From the NCBI RefSeq assembly GCF_011365745.1, contig NZ_JAAOBY010000006.1, positions 73,741 to 137,740 on the forward strand: a stretch of 64,000 nt of DNA, written 5' to 3'. The translations under genes and the position numbers were made by a program. The notes under the pieces are model-generated. The model did no database searches, had not been told where the DNA came from, and saw only the letters and a list, made by a program, of their open reading frames with translations. Within the stretch, counting starts at the first letter, position 1, and each line of letters begins with the position of its first letter. This document shows positions 1-7,636 of this stretch, in pieces. The stretch comes from Flavobacterium turcicum. GTDB lineage: Bacteria > Bacteroidota > Bacteroidia > Flavobacteriales > Flavobacteriaceae.

Positions 1-4
1 TTTG

Positions 5-77
5 TGACCCGACTGGGGCTCGAACCCAGGACCCCATCATTAAAAGTGATGTGCTCTACCGACTGAGCTATCGAGTC
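5..77 (-). tRNA. tRNA-Lys (anticodon TTT), copy 1
   Basis: Read on the minus strand this 73-nt stretch folds as a complete cloverleaf. The acceptor stem GACTCGA pairs with TCGGGTC (one G-T wobble). The D-loop region is AGCTCAGTCGGTAGAGC, the anticodon loop carries TTT within ACTTTTAAT, and the T arm contains GGTTCGAGCC. The discriminator base is A and the CCA end is not encoded. TTT reads lysine codons AAA/AAG, which are abundant here. It is identical to the second copy and probably transcribed after it from the promoter at 214-245. Confidence 0.97.
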
Positions 78-116
78 ATTGCTTTCAAGGAAATTATGTG
101 TTGATCACTAAATTTG

Positions 117-189
117 TGACCCGACTGGGGCTCGAACCCAGGACCCCATCATTAAAAGTGATGTGCTCTACCGACTGAGCTATCGAGTC
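117..189 (-). tRNA. tRNA-Lys (anticodon TTT), copy 2
   Basis: This copy is base-for-base identical to tRNA-Lys copy 1, with the same cloverleaf, TTT anticodon, A discriminator and no encoded CCA. It is the promoter-proximal copy, about 20 nt downstream of the expected transcription start of the minus-strand promoter at 214-245. The repeat also covers a few flanking bases on both sides (1-79 equals 113-191), which suggests a recent tandem duplication or gene conversion. Confidence 0.97.
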
Positions 190-213
190 ATATTCTTTCC
201 TTGAATGCGGGTG

Positions 214-245
214 CAAATATAAGAACTAATTTCGGATTATTGCAA
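214..245 (-). promoter_or_regulatory. Promoter of the tRNA-Lys pair
   Basis: On the minus strand TTG (243-245) is followed after 21 bases by TATATTTG (214-221), an exact match to the Bacteroidota -33/-7 consensus TTG-N(17-23)-TAnnTTTG. Start of transcription would be near 210. Confidence 0.75.
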
Positions 246-316
246 GCATTTTTATTATAAATTTGTCTTTTTTAAACAAAAAAACACAACACCTTAATTT
301 GTAAGGTTTTATTAAG

Positions 317-835
317 ATGAAAAAAATCATATTATTAGGCTATATGGGCTGCGGGAAGTCTACTATTGCTAAAAAATTGTCAAAAAGTATTCAAGTCCCT
401 TTTGTAGATTTAGATGAAATGATCGAAAAAAAGCTCAATTTATCTGTAAATGCTATTTTTGAAAAGCACGGAGAAATCTATTTTCGTAAAATAGAACACG
501 AAGTTTTTGCCGATTTGATGCAATCAACAGAAGAAATGGTCATAGGTTTGGGCGGAGGAACGCCTTGTTATGCCAATAATCATGAATTTTTTAAAGGAGA
601 AAACGTTTTTTCGATCTATTTGAAAGCTTCAATTGAGACTTTGTTTCAAAGATTGCATCAAAATAAAAGCAAACGACCACTTATAGCGAGTAAAAACGAA
701 GAAGAAATGAGGGAATTTATAGCAAAACATTTGTTCGATAGAAGTTTTTACTATAATCAAGCACAGTATAAAATTGTGGTTGATGAGAAATCTATCGAAC
801 AAACGGTTTCTGAAGTTATTGCTCTATTAGCTTAA
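317..835 (+). CDS. aroK: Shikimate kinase
   Basis: It phosphorylates shikimate at the 3-hydroxyl with ATP, the fifth step of the chorismate pathway in the cytoplasm. The 172-residue length is normal for the family. The Walker A loop GYMGCGKST lies at residues 8-16, a DLDEMIE shikimate-binding segment near 32-38, the FRKIEHEVF helix with the substrate arginine near 56-64, the GLGGGTPC motif near 77-84 and the lid arginine KRPL near 115. The ATG at 317 is the only start that gives the usual MKKIILLGYMG beginning. The gene is convergent with the PyrR-like gene, and their ends overlap by 9 bases. Confidence 0.95.
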   Translation: MKKIILLGYMGCGKSTIAKKLSKSIQVPFVDLDEMIEKKLNLSVNAIFEKHGEIYFRKIEHEVFADLMQSTEEMVIGLGGGTPCYANNHEFFKGENVFSIYLKASIETLFQRLHQNKSKRPLIASKNEEEMREFIAKHLFDRSFYYNQAQYKIVVDEKSIEQTVSEVIALLA

Positions 836-1327
836 ATAGGCGTAGTTGTCGCCGTTTTCGTCAAACACAACTTGTACATGCTCAAAAAGTGAGGTAGAAA
901 GGGAGATACCTTTGAAATCGGCTTTTACAGGGTACTTTTTGTGATTTCGATCTACCAATACCGCTGTTTTGAATTTTTTCAGTGGTACATCAATAAAGTG
1001 TTTTACAGCATATATCAGTGTAGTGCCTGAATTGAGAACATCATCTACTAAAACTAGTCCTTTATTAGCGTATTGTTCTTGCGTTATCGAGGTCTCAATA
1101 GGCGACTGCGGATGTTGTTTGTTAATTTGTACCTCGCAAAGCGTAACCGTAAGTGGCGAAATAGTTTCTAGAACTGCTGCAATTTTTTTAGCAAATGTAA
1201 AACCGTTGCTTGCAATGCCAGCAATCACAATTTCTTGCTCATCAACAAAGGTTTCGTAGATTTGATAGGCAATTCGTTTTATTTTATGTTCTATTTCTTG
1301 ATTGTTCAAGATGATATTTTTGCTCAT
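827..1327 (-). CDS. PyrR-like phosphoribosyltransferase
   Basis: This 166-residue type I phosphoribosyltransferase carries the PRPP-binding motif VLVDDVLNSGTTL near residues 92-104. In the PyrR family such proteins have uracil phosphoribosyltransferase activity and, in Firmicutes, bind pyr mRNA; whether this one regulates RNA cannot be seen here. The N-terminal part (VIAGIASNGFTFAKKI) carries the flexible-loop and core strand typical of the fold. It stands alone next to aroK with no pyrimidine genes nearby, so an adenine or hypoxanthine type substrate cannot be excluded. The 3' end overlaps the aroK 3' end by 9 bases, convergently. Confidence 0.8.
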   Translation of the reverse strand: MSKNIILNNQEIEHKIKRIAYQIYETFVDEQEIVIAGIASNGFTFAKKIAAVLETISPLTVTLCEVQINKQHPQSPIETSITQEQYANKGLVLVDDVLNSGTTLIYAVKHFIDVPLKKFKTAVLVDRNHKKYPVKADFKGISLSTSLFEHVQVVFDENGDNYAYLS

Positions 1328-1396
1328 TATATAAAGTTGTTGTTTTGCAGTATTATGTTGTAAAAATGATTTTTTTATTTGATGAGAAATTATGGT

Positions 1397-1786
1397 TTAA
1401 TCCTCTTCTTCATCGGTGATTATCTCGTTCCCAAATTCATCAATGTCACGGCGGTCTTTTTTGGTTGGTCTTCCAGTTCCGTTTTTACGGTAATGTTCCT
1501 TGGATAATTTCAGCAATTCTAAATGCTGAAAAGCTTCGGCAGGCGTGTCGTTGCGGCGGTACATATCGACTAATTTCGCACCTATACGATTTTCAGGAAT
1601 GTCAAGAACGGTTATGATTTGCGTTATTTGATCTTTTCTAAAGGTAATTTTATCGGTAGGGAAAACTTCCTTGGAGGCTTTGGCTACTTGGCCATTAACG
1701 GTAATATGGTTTTTTTTACAGGCCTCCGTTACCATGTTTCTGGTTTTATAATAACGAACACACCATAAATATTTATCTATTCTCAT
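1397..1786 (-). CDS. S4-domain RNA-binding protein (Hsp15/HslR type)
   Basis: The protein starts MRIDKYLWCVRYYKTRN, the hallmark N-terminus of the Hsp15 family, which binds free 50S subunits carrying nascent chains and helps recycle stalled ribosomes. The S4 RNA-binding fold covers residues 1-65 (NHITVNGQVAKAS), followed by a basic segment GTGRPTKKDRRDID and an acidic C-terminus EEED. A longer reading frame begins at 1831, but the family start is the ATG at 1786, so I use that. It is about 129 residues, a normal length. The upstream lipoprotein gene is divergent. Confidence 0.87.
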   Translation of the reverse strand: MRIDKYLWCVRYYKTRNMVTEACKKNHITVNGQVAKASKEVFPTDKITFRKDQITQIITVLDIPENRIGAKLVDMYRRNDTPAEAFQHLELLKLSKEHYRKNGTGRPTKKDRRDIDEFGNEIITDEEED

Positions 1787-1866
1787 AATTTTTCTAAAAT
1801 CAGCGTTAAATTGTTTACAAAAATCAATCAATATTGTATCTTGCGCACTTAAAAAATTTAGCTATA

Positions 1867-2859
1867 ATGAACAAATTTAAGTATTATTTTATTTTATTAA
1901 TTACAACAGTCTCTTTATTTTCATGTTCAAAAGATGAAGCGGCGGCATTGACACCACCACGAGAGTATGCTGCACAGTATAAGACTGAAAAAGCAGATAT
2001 TGAGGAATACTTGACAACGTATTATATCGAAGATTTGAATCCTGATGTAGTTACTAAAATTAGTAAAATTCCTTCTGGTGGAACACAAAGATCCATTTTT
2101 AGTTATTTAAATAATGCCTCCTTTCCTAAATTATTGATGAAAGAGATAAGCTTTCACGATATAAAATATGAAGTATACTACATGGTATTGCGTGAAGGAG
2201 TAGGGCAAAGACCAACAAATACTGATGAGGTATTAGCTGCGTATAGCGGATCATATTTGTCTAGAAAAAAAGTGGCAGATGTAGAAACCTTGGAGGCTAC
2301 TTTTTTTGAAGCTTCAAACACTCCTCAAAGTTTTTTTAATTTAACTACTACTATTTCGGGTTGGGGATTGACTTTTCCGGAATTTAAAACAGGAAATTAT
2401 TCATCAAACCCTGATGGAACGATTTCGTATTCTGATTTCGGAGCCGGGATTTTGTTCTTGCCTTCAGGTTTAAGTTATTACTCACAAGGTCAAAATACTA
2501 TTCCTGCTTATGCACCATTAATTTTTAGTATCAAATTGTTTGAAATTAATAGAACTGACAGCGATCTTGACGGTATTCCTAATTATTTAGAAGACTTAGA
2601 TGGTGATGGTTATATGTACAATTATGCTAATACAACTAATTATCCTACTACTCCAGCAGATAATATTCGATATGCAGATGATACAGATAAAGACGGAATT
2701 CCAAATTTCCTAGATACTGATGATGATGGCGATGGTGTAAGTACACGAACTGAAATTACAGTTAACGGCAAGTTAATTCCTTTTGCTGACATTCCTAGTT
2801 GTGATGGTAATGTCACCAATCCAGCAAGAATAAAAAGGCATTTGGTTAAATGTAACTAG
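1867..2859 (+). CDS. FKBP-type isomerase-like lipoprotein with Ca-binding repeats
   Basis: The start at 1867 gives MNKFKYYFILLITTVSLFSC, a lipoprotein signal peptide with lipobox LFSC, so the mature protein is probably lipid-anchored in the envelope. The central region (VLREGVGQRPTNTDEVLAAYSG, then GWGLTFPEFKTG and FLPSGLSYYS) matches the layout of FKBP-type peptidyl-prolyl isomerases such as flavobacterial GldI relatives. The C-terminal quarter has thrombospondin-3-like calcium motifs: DSDLDGIPNYLED, DLDGDGY, DTDKDGIPNFLDTDDDGDG. Isomerase activity is an inference, since the active-site aromatic residues are only partly recognisable. A frame extending upstream to 1834 would precede the signal peptide and is rejected. 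Confidence 0.75.
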   Translation: MNKFKYYFILLITTVSLFSCSKDEAAALTPPREYAAQYKTEKADIEEYLTTYYIEDLNPDVVTKISKIPSGGTQRSIFSYLNNASFPKLLMKEISFHDIKYEVYYMVLREGVGQRPTNTDEVLAAYSGSYLSRKKVADVETLEATFFEASNTPQSFFNLTTTISGWGLTFPEFKTGNYSSNPDGTISYSDFGAGILFLPSGLSYYSQGQNTIPAYAPLIFSIKLFEINRTDSDLDGIPNYLEDLDGDGYMYNYANTTNYPTTPADNIRYADDTDKDGIPNFLDTDDDGDGVSTRTEITVNGKLIPFADIPSCDGNVTNPARIKRHLVKCN

Positions 2860-2873
2860 AAATTAAAAGGCAT

Positions 2874-2910
2874 AAAAAAACCAGATTGCTAAGGCAGTCT
2901 GGTTTTTTTT
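2874..2910. terminator. Bidirectional intrinsic terminator
   Basis: A stem CCAGATTGC / GCAGTCTGG with loop TAAG is flanked by an A-run on the left and a T-run on the right. It can terminate both the lipoprotein gene (plus) and the transketolase operon (minus). Confidence 0.85.
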
Positions 2911-2929
2911 ATGGAATAAATCGAAAAGA

Positions 2930-3883
2930 TTATTTTCTTTTCATTACTCTTTCTACTGCTTCGATAATGGCTTGATCGTTCAGTTTGTATTTCTCCATTA
3001 ATTGTTCTGGAGTTCCTGATTCACCAAAGCTGTCATTTACCGCAACAAATTCTTGTGGAGCCGGACTGTTTAAAGCCAATACTCTAGAGATGCTTTCGCC
3101 AAGACCACCTAAAATATTGTGTTCTTCAGCAGTAACAATACATTTTGTTTTTGCTAAAGAATTCAAAATTGCTTCTTCGTCTAATGGCTTGATAGTGTGG
3201 ATGTTGATTACCTCTGCAGAAATTCCTTTTTCTTCAAGAGCTTCAGCAGCTTGCAACGCTTCCCAAACCAAATGTCCTGTAGCCACAATAGTCACATCAG
3301 ATCCTTCAGTTAAGGTGATTGCTTTACCAATTACGAATGGTTCGTCAGCTGGCATAAAGTTAGGCACAACCGGACGACCAAAACGCAAATAAGCTGGTCC
3401 GTTATGATCTGCAAGTGCTAATGTTGCTGCTTTGGTCTGGTTGTAATCACAAGTGTTAATTACGGTCATTCCAGGTAGCATTTTCATCAATCCGATATCT
3501 TCAAGGATTTGGTGTGTAGCACCGTCTTCTCCTAAAGTCAATCCAGCGTGTGAGGCGCAAATTTTTACATTTTTCTCAGAGTAAGCTACTGATTGACGAA
3601 TTTGATCGTACACTCTTCCTGTAGAAAAGTTAGCAAAAGTTCCAGTAAAAGGAATTTTTCCTCCTACGGTTAATCCTGCTGCAATTCCGATCATGTTCGC
3701 CTCTGCGATTCCAATTTGGAAAAAACGCTCTGGATGGTTTTTCTTAAAATCGTCAAATTTTAAAGAACCAATTAAATCGGCACAAAGCGCCACCACATTT
3801 TCGTTTTTTTGACCTAGTTCAGTCATTCCCGCTCCAAAACCTGAGCGCGTATCTTTACTTCCTGTATTTGTATATTTTTTCAT
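2930..3883 (-). CDS. Transketolase, C-terminal subunit
   Basis: This 317-residue protein carries the pyrimidine-binding and C-terminal domains of transketolase: the RFFQIGIAEANM glutamate motif near residue 53-64, the DGATHQ segment near 119-124, and the C-terminal GSDVTIVATGHLVWEAL and TAEEHNILGGLGE motifs. With the N-terminal subunit encoded just upstream it forms a split transketolase that moves two-carbon units in the pentose phosphate pathway. Some split enzymes of this type serve other ketol donors; pathway assignment is by family. It is separated from its partner by about 100 bases containing a 15-base direct repeat (ATTGAAAGATTAAAA twice near 3,898-3,928). Confidence 0.93.
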   Translation of the reverse strand: MKKYTNTGSKDTRSGFGAGMTELGQKNENVVALCADLIGSLKFDDFKKNHPERFFQIGIAEANMIGIAAGLTVGGKIPFTGTFANFSTGRVYDQIRQSVAYSEKNVKICASHAGLTLGEDGATHQILEDIGLMKMLPGMTVINTCDYNQTKAATLALADHNGPAYLRFGRPVVPNFMPADEPFVIGKAITLTEGSDVTIVATGHLVWEALQAAEALEEKGISAEVINIHTIKPLDEEAILNSLAKTKCIVTAEEHNILGGLGESISRVLALNSPAPQEFVAVNDSFGESGTPEQLMEKYKLNDQAIIEAVERVMKRK

Positions 3884-3986
3884 TATCGCTTTTTAAAATT
3901 GAAAGATTAAAAAATTGAAAGATTAAAATTTCTGAACTATTTCGCCATTGCGTCGGACAGAAATTGGCACTCCATAATTTTAATAC

Positions 3987-4841
3987 TTAATAATCTGAGT
4001 TATCTCCGGTAGTTTCGTTTTGACTCAATGCAGTAGCCAATTGATCGTTGTTAGGTGCTTTACCATGCCATGCATGACTGTACATCATAAAATCGACACC
4101 GTTACCCATTTCTGTGTGCAACAATACGCAAACTGGTTTTCCTTTTCCAGTTCTTGATTTAGCATCGTTCATACCGGCAATAATAGCCTCGATATCGTTT
4201 CCTTTTTCAATTTCTAAAACATCCCAATCAAAAGCTTCAAATTTAGCACGGATACTTCCCATAGCTAAAACTTCGTCAGTAGTTCCATCAATTTGTTTCC
4301 CGTTCAAATCGATTGTTGCAATTAAGTTATCTACTTTTTTAGCAGATGCGTACATGATGGCCTCCCAGTTTTGACCTTCTTGTAATTCACCATCGCCATG
4401 TAGTGTGTAGATGATGTGATTATCACCATTCAATTTTTTAGCTTGGGCAGCACCAATACCTACAGATAATCCTTGACCTAAAGAACCAGATGCAATACGA
4501 ACACCAGGAAGATGGTCGTGTGTAGTTGGGTGACCTTGTAATCTAGAGTTGATCAAACGGAAAGTAGCTAATTCAGCAACTGGAAAATAACCGCTTCGTG
4601 CCAATACACTGTACAATACAGGTGAAATATGACCATTAGAAAGAAAGAAAAGATCTTCACCTATTCCGTCCATTTCAAAACCTTCTTTGCGATCCATAAT
4701 GTTTTGGTACAATACTACAAGAAATTCAGCACAACCTAATGAACCACCTGGGTGTCCTGAGTTGACTGCGTGTACCATGCGAAGAATATCTCTTCTAACT
4801 TGGATTGTTAAATCCTTTAATTGTTGTGTGTTTGGTTTCAT
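3987..4841 (-). CDS. Transketolase, N-terminal (TPP-binding) subunit
   Basis: This 284-residue subunit has the thiamine-diphosphate fold: HPGGSLGCAEFL near residue 30, GHISPVLYS near 70, SGSLGQGLSVGIGAA near 117, and the metal/TPP motif GDGELQEGQNWEA with IDLNGKQIDG near 149-184. Together with the downstream C-terminal subunit it makes one transketolase active site. The split arrangement is usual in Bacteroidota and archaea. It is first in a two-gene minus-strand operon with a -7 box at 4864-4871. Confidence 0.94.
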   Translation of the reverse strand: MKPNTQQLKDLTIQVRRDILRMVHAVNSGHPGGSLGCAEFLVVLYQNIMDRKEGFEMDGIGEDLFFLSNGHISPVLYSVLARSGYFPVAELATFRLINSRLQGHPTTHDHLPGVRIASGSLGQGLSVGIGAAQAKKLNGDNHIIYTLHGDGELQEGQNWEAIMYASAKKVDNLIATIDLNGKQIDGTTDEVLAMGSIRAKFEAFDWDVLEIEKGNDIEAIIAGMNDAKSRTGKGKPVCVLLHTEMGNGVDFMMYSHAWHGKAPNNDQLATALSQNETTGDNSDY

Positions 4842-4863
4842 TTGTGTGTTAAATTAGACTCCG

Positions 4864-4871
4864 CAAATATA
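4864..4871 (-). promoter_or_regulatory. -7 box of the transketolase operon
   Basis: On the minus strand TATATTTG matches TAnnTTTG exactly, 22 bases upstream of the ATG. I find no convincing TTG at -33. Confidence 0.6.
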
Positions 4872-4959
4872 ATCAGATAATTTGATTAATATAAGGTTCC
4901 ATTTTTAGATTTATCATTAGTTATCAAGGTTAAATTGTTATTAGTTGTAAATGCTACGC

Positions 4960-4975
4960 TACTGTTTTTACAGTA
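4960..4975. promoter_or_regulatory. Inverted repeat before the Crp/Fnr gene
   Basis: TACTGT-TTTT-ACAGTA is a perfect 6-bp inverted repeat with a 4-base spacer, ending 17 bases before the Crp/Fnr start codon. Its position suits autoregulation, but this is inferred from symmetry and place only. Confidence 0.5.
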
Positions 4976-4992
4976 TTTTGTAACTTGCAAAC

Positions 4993-5568
4993 ATGTTTGA
5001 TCAATTGTTTAAAAGTATTCAAGAAAAGGTAGCTTTGAGTGAAGCAGAGCGCGAGTTGTGTAAAACTTATTTTGTGCCTAAGAAGGTGTTAAAAAAAGAA
5101 ATGTTACAAGTTTCTGGCGGACTTTGCCAGTATAATATTTTTGTTGAAAAAGGAGTACTTCGATCTTTTTATGTCGATGAAAAAGGCAATGAACATACGA
5201 TTCAATTTGCAGTCGAAGGCTGGTGGATTACTGATTTAGCTAGTTTTTTGACCCAAAGCACTTCTATTTACACGATTCAGGCGCTTGAGGATTCAGAGGT
5301 ATTATTACTAACTTCAGCCACTCGTGAGGCTTTAATGGAGCAAGTGCCTTTATTTGAAAGATACCAGCGTTTGCTTTTGCAAAATGCCTACGTTGCCAAT
5401 CAAGAGCGCATTAACAGTGTGCTGACTGCTACAGTAGAGGAGAAATACGTTCAATTGCTTCATCGTTATCCAAATATTGTTCAAAGAGTTCCGCAACACA
5501 TGATAGCTTCTTATTTGGGTTGTACTCCGGCTACACTTAGTAGGGTTCGGAGAAAAATTAGCAGTTAA
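4993..5568 (+). CDS. Crp/Fnr family transcriptional regulator
   Basis: The protein is 191 residues. Residues 25-120 form a cyclic-nucleotide-binding-like beta barrel (NIFVEKGVLRSFYVDEKGNEHTIQFAVEGWW), without the arginine/serine phosphate cassette of true cAMP binders. The C-terminus QHMIASYLGCTPATLSRVRRKI is a short helix-turn-helix. This short form is common in Bacteroidota, where the ligand is usually unknown. It sits upstream of the Old Yellow Enzyme gene on the same strand, and paired inverted repeats lie in front of each gene (4960-4975 and 5593-5606), so it probably controls itself and/or that enzyme. Confidence 0.88.
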   Translation: MFDQLFKSIQEKVALSEAERELCKTYFVPKKVLKKEMLQVSGGLCQYNIFVEKGVLRSFYVDEKGNEHTIQFAVEGWWITDLASFLTQSTSIYTIQALEDSEVLLLTSATREALMEQVPLFERYQRLLLQNAYVANQERINSVLTATVEEKYVQLLHRYPNIVQRVPQHMIASYLGCTPATLSRVRRKISS

Positions 5569-5592
5569 ATTTTTTTATTTCAAACACGTTTC

Positions 5593-5606
5593 TTGTCCTA
5601 GGTCAA
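5593..5606. promoter_or_regulatory. Candidate operator upstream of the OYE promoter
   Basis: TTGTCCTAGGTCAA is a 14-bp palindrome broken only at one symmetrical position (TTGnCCTAGGnCAA). It ends 23 bases before the -7 box at 5630, so it would cover the -33 region. A Crp/Fnr dimer encoded just upstream is the obvious candidate binder; this is inference. Confidence 0.5.
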
Positions 5607-5629
5607 CGAAATGAGTTTGGTTTCTGCTT

Positions 5630-5637
5630 TACCTTTG
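5630..5637 (+). promoter_or_regulatory. -7 box for the Old Yellow Enzyme gene
   Basis: TACCTTTG is an exact TAnnTTTG match. It would start a leader of about 145 bases that includes the hairpin at 5685-5715. No standard -33 TTG is present at the right distance, as expected for a regulated promoter. Confidence 0.6.
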
Positions 5638-5684
5638 TACCATAAAGAAAGGAGATAGAACTTGTATCTGAACTGACTTGCATC

Positions 5685-5715
5685 AAGAAAATAATGTGTG
5701 TCTGTTTATTTTCTT
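5685..5715 (+). repeat. A/T-rich stem-loop in the OYE leader
   Basis: AAGAAAATAA and TTATTTTCTT form a perfect 10-bp stem around an 11-base loop. It lies between the promoter box at 5630 and the OYE start at 5787. It could end the Crp/Fnr transcript or act in the leader; the sequence does not decide between them. Confidence 0.6.
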
Positions 5716-5786
5716 CTCTTACTGACCGTTTTACAGCATAATTTGAATTTATGTAGTTGCGGTTTTAATTATCTAAAAAAAATCAA

Positions 5787-6881
5787 ATGAGTAAATCAAT
5801 TTTATTTCAGCCTTACACTTTAGGAAACAGTGTTTTAAAAAATCGAATGGTGATGGCGCCTATGACTCGCAGCCGTTCTAATAATGAAGGAAACGTTCCT
5901 ACAGCACTTACAGCAGAATATTATGCACAAAGAGCAACAGCAGGTTTAATAGTTTCTGAAGGAACTTTTGTAAGCACGAAAGCAGTAGGTTTTATTAATG
6001 TACCAGGAATTTATAGTGAAGCGCAAACAGAAGGGTGGAAGCTGGTTACCAAAGCGGTACACGAAAAAGGCGGGACTATTTTTGCACAATTGTGGCATAC
6101 AGGTCGCATGTCGCACCCTGATTTGCACAACGGCGAATTGCCTCATGCACCATCGGCATTGAATCCTTTTGCGCAAGCGTATACTAAAGATGGTTTTCAA
6201 GATACCGTAGTGCCAAAAGAAATGACAATCGAAGATATCAAACAAACTGTTTTAGATTTCAAAAATGGAGCGAAAAATGCAATTGCTGCAGGATTTGATG
6301 GTGTTGAATTGCATGCTGCTAATGGCTATTTGTTGCAACAATTTTTTAACGGTTATTCTAATCATCGTACCGATGCATACGGCGGATCTATTGAAAACAA
6401 ATCAAAAATCCTTTTTGAGATTTTAGATGCTTTAAAAGAAGTTATCGATTATTCAAAAGTGGGAGTACGTTTGAATCCATCCTTGCATAATGCGCAAGGG
6501 ATGATGTTGGATGAAGAAACAATTCCGACCTACGAATATATTGTTAACAAACTGAACGATTACGGATTAGCGTATGTTCACTTAACGGAACCTTTTACAG
6601 ATGTTTCTGAAGTGCCTTTTGCAGTAACTCAAGTAGCCAAACATTTCAGACCATTGTACAAAGGAACTTTGATTATTAACAAAGGTTTCAATAAGGAAAC
6701 AGGAATGAAAGTGTTAGAAGATGGTGATGCTGATTTGGTAGCTTATGGCGTTCCTTTTATTGCAAATCCTGATTTGGTAGCACGATATGAAACGGATGCG
6801 CCTTTGAACACACCTGATCCAACTACATTTTACACCGATACTGTAAAAGGATATACCGATTATCCAGCTTTGAATGACTAA
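5787..6881 (+). CDS. Old Yellow Enzyme family alkene reductase (NADH:flavin oxidoreductase)
   Basis: The 364-residue TIM-barrel flavoenzyme reduces activated C=C bonds (enones, maleimides, nitro compounds) using FMN and NAD(P)H. Visible motifs are KNRMVMAPMTRSR at 18-30 (FMN and substrate loop), AQLWHTGRMSH near 101-111, HAANGYLLQQFFNGYSNHRTDAYGGS (given in part: HAANGYLLQQF, then RTDAYGGS) with the substrate His and Asn, and the phosphate-binding YGVPFIANPDL near the end. Related enzymes are induced by electrophilic stress; the Crp/Fnr gene and palindromes upstream suggest dedicated control here. A strong terminator follows. Confidence 0.93.
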   Translation: MSKSILFQPYTLGNSVLKNRMVMAPMTRSRSNNEGNVPTALTAEYYAQRATAGLIVSEGTFVSTKAVGFINVPGIYSEAQTEGWKLVTKAVHEKGGTIFAQLWHTGRMSHPDLHNGELPHAPSALNPFAQAYTKDGFQDTVVPKEMTIEDIKQTVLDFKNGAKNAIAAGFDGVELHAANGYLLQQFFNGYSNHRTDAYGGSIENKSKILFEILDALKEVIDYSKVGVRLNPSLHNAQGMMLDEETIPTYEYIVNKLNDYGLAYVHLTEPFTDVSEVPFAVTQVAKHFRPLYKGTLIINKGFNKETGMKVLEDGDADLVAYGVPFIANPDLVARYETDAPLNTPDPTTFYTDTVKGYTDYPALND

Positions 6882-6928
6882 GTCTTTTGATTATTGAAAA
6901 AATTGATTTAGACGAATCAATAAAATGC

Positions 6929-6955
6929 AAAAGCCCGCAAGTAGCGGGCTTTTAC
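6929..6955 (+). terminator. Intrinsic terminator after OYE
   Basis: AAAGCCCGC-AAGTA-GCGGGCTTT is a perfect GC-rich stem followed by T-rich sequence. Confidence 0.9.
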
Positions 6956-6995
6956 ATTTTATTATTTCAATTGAAAATAATCATCATTTTAAATA

Positions 6996-7280
6996 TTACT
7001 CAGCTTGTGCTTGCATAAAATTAACATCCAGCCAAGAACCTCCGTTATAACATTCAATTCCCTGAGCAGTGAGGAATACTTGTGCTTGACCGCTTCTGTT
7101 TCCAGAGGCACAAAATAAAATTAAAGGTGTTCTGAGTTCTTGAATTTCCTGTATTCTGTGTGGTATTTCTTGAATCGGGATATTTAAAGATCCTGCAACA
7201 TGACCTCCAGTAAATTCTGCATAAGAGCGCACGTCAATTAAGGTTCCTCTTTCTTCTTTAATAATTTGGGCTATTTCCAT
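6996..7280 (-). CDS. Rhodanese-like domain protein
   Basis: This is a single rhodanese domain of 94 residues with no signal peptide. It contains LIDVRSYAEFTGGHVAGSLNIP near residues 14-35 (given in two overlapping motifs IDVRSYAEF and GHVAGSLNIP) and the catalytic loop CASGNRS near 58-64, whose cysteine would carry a persulfide. Such stand-alone cytoplasmic domains act as sulfur carriers; the acceptor is not evident from neighbours. It is monocistronic with a -7 box at 7319-7326. Confidence 0.9.
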   Translation of the reverse strand: MEIAQIIKEERGTLIDVRSYAEFTGGHVAGSLNIPIQEIPHRIQEIQELRTPLILFCASGNRSGQAQVFLTAQGIECYNGGSWLDVNFMQAQAE

Positions 7281-7636
7281 TGGGATTATTTTTGTTTTGA
7301 ATCTAGATTTTAATGGTACAAAAATAAAGCTTTATAGGTAACATTTTATTCAAACAGAAAAGTAGTGTTTATTCTTTTGTATGTTCAACTTAATTTAATG
7401 CTCCTGTTGCTAATTTTCTGGTGAATTTTGTTTAAGCTTTTGTGTGTTCATTGTAAGTTTCTGATCAATTTTAAATTAGTTTGTATAAACCTATGAAACG
7501 CACAAATACTATTTAGAGAGCATAAGACTTTGTTAAATACAACTTTATTAAAAATAGATAGGCTACCTTTATTAGAATACTAATAGTCAGTAAAATATAG
7601 CTGGTACAAAAGGTGTTATAACTTAAACAAACAATC
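7281..7636. other. Intergenic region
   Basis: About 356 bases, very A/T-rich, without a credible reading frame. It holds the rhodanese promoter box near its left end. I see no conserved RNA structure or strong repeat in the remainder. Confidence 0.6.
7319..7326 (-). promoter_or_regulatory. -7 box of the rhodanese gene
   Basis: On the minus strand TATTTTTG matches TAnnTTTG, 38 bases upstream of the start codon. Confidence 0.6.

Noticed and set aside
1834..1866. Upstream extension of the lipoprotein gene
   Set aside because: The signal peptide and lipobox require the start at 1867; the extension has no family support.
3896..3930. Direct repeat ATTGAAAGATTAAAA between the transketolase genes as a possible CRISPR-like or regulatory array
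   Set aside because: There are only two adjacent copies in A/T-rich spacer with no spacing pattern; noted in the gene entry only.
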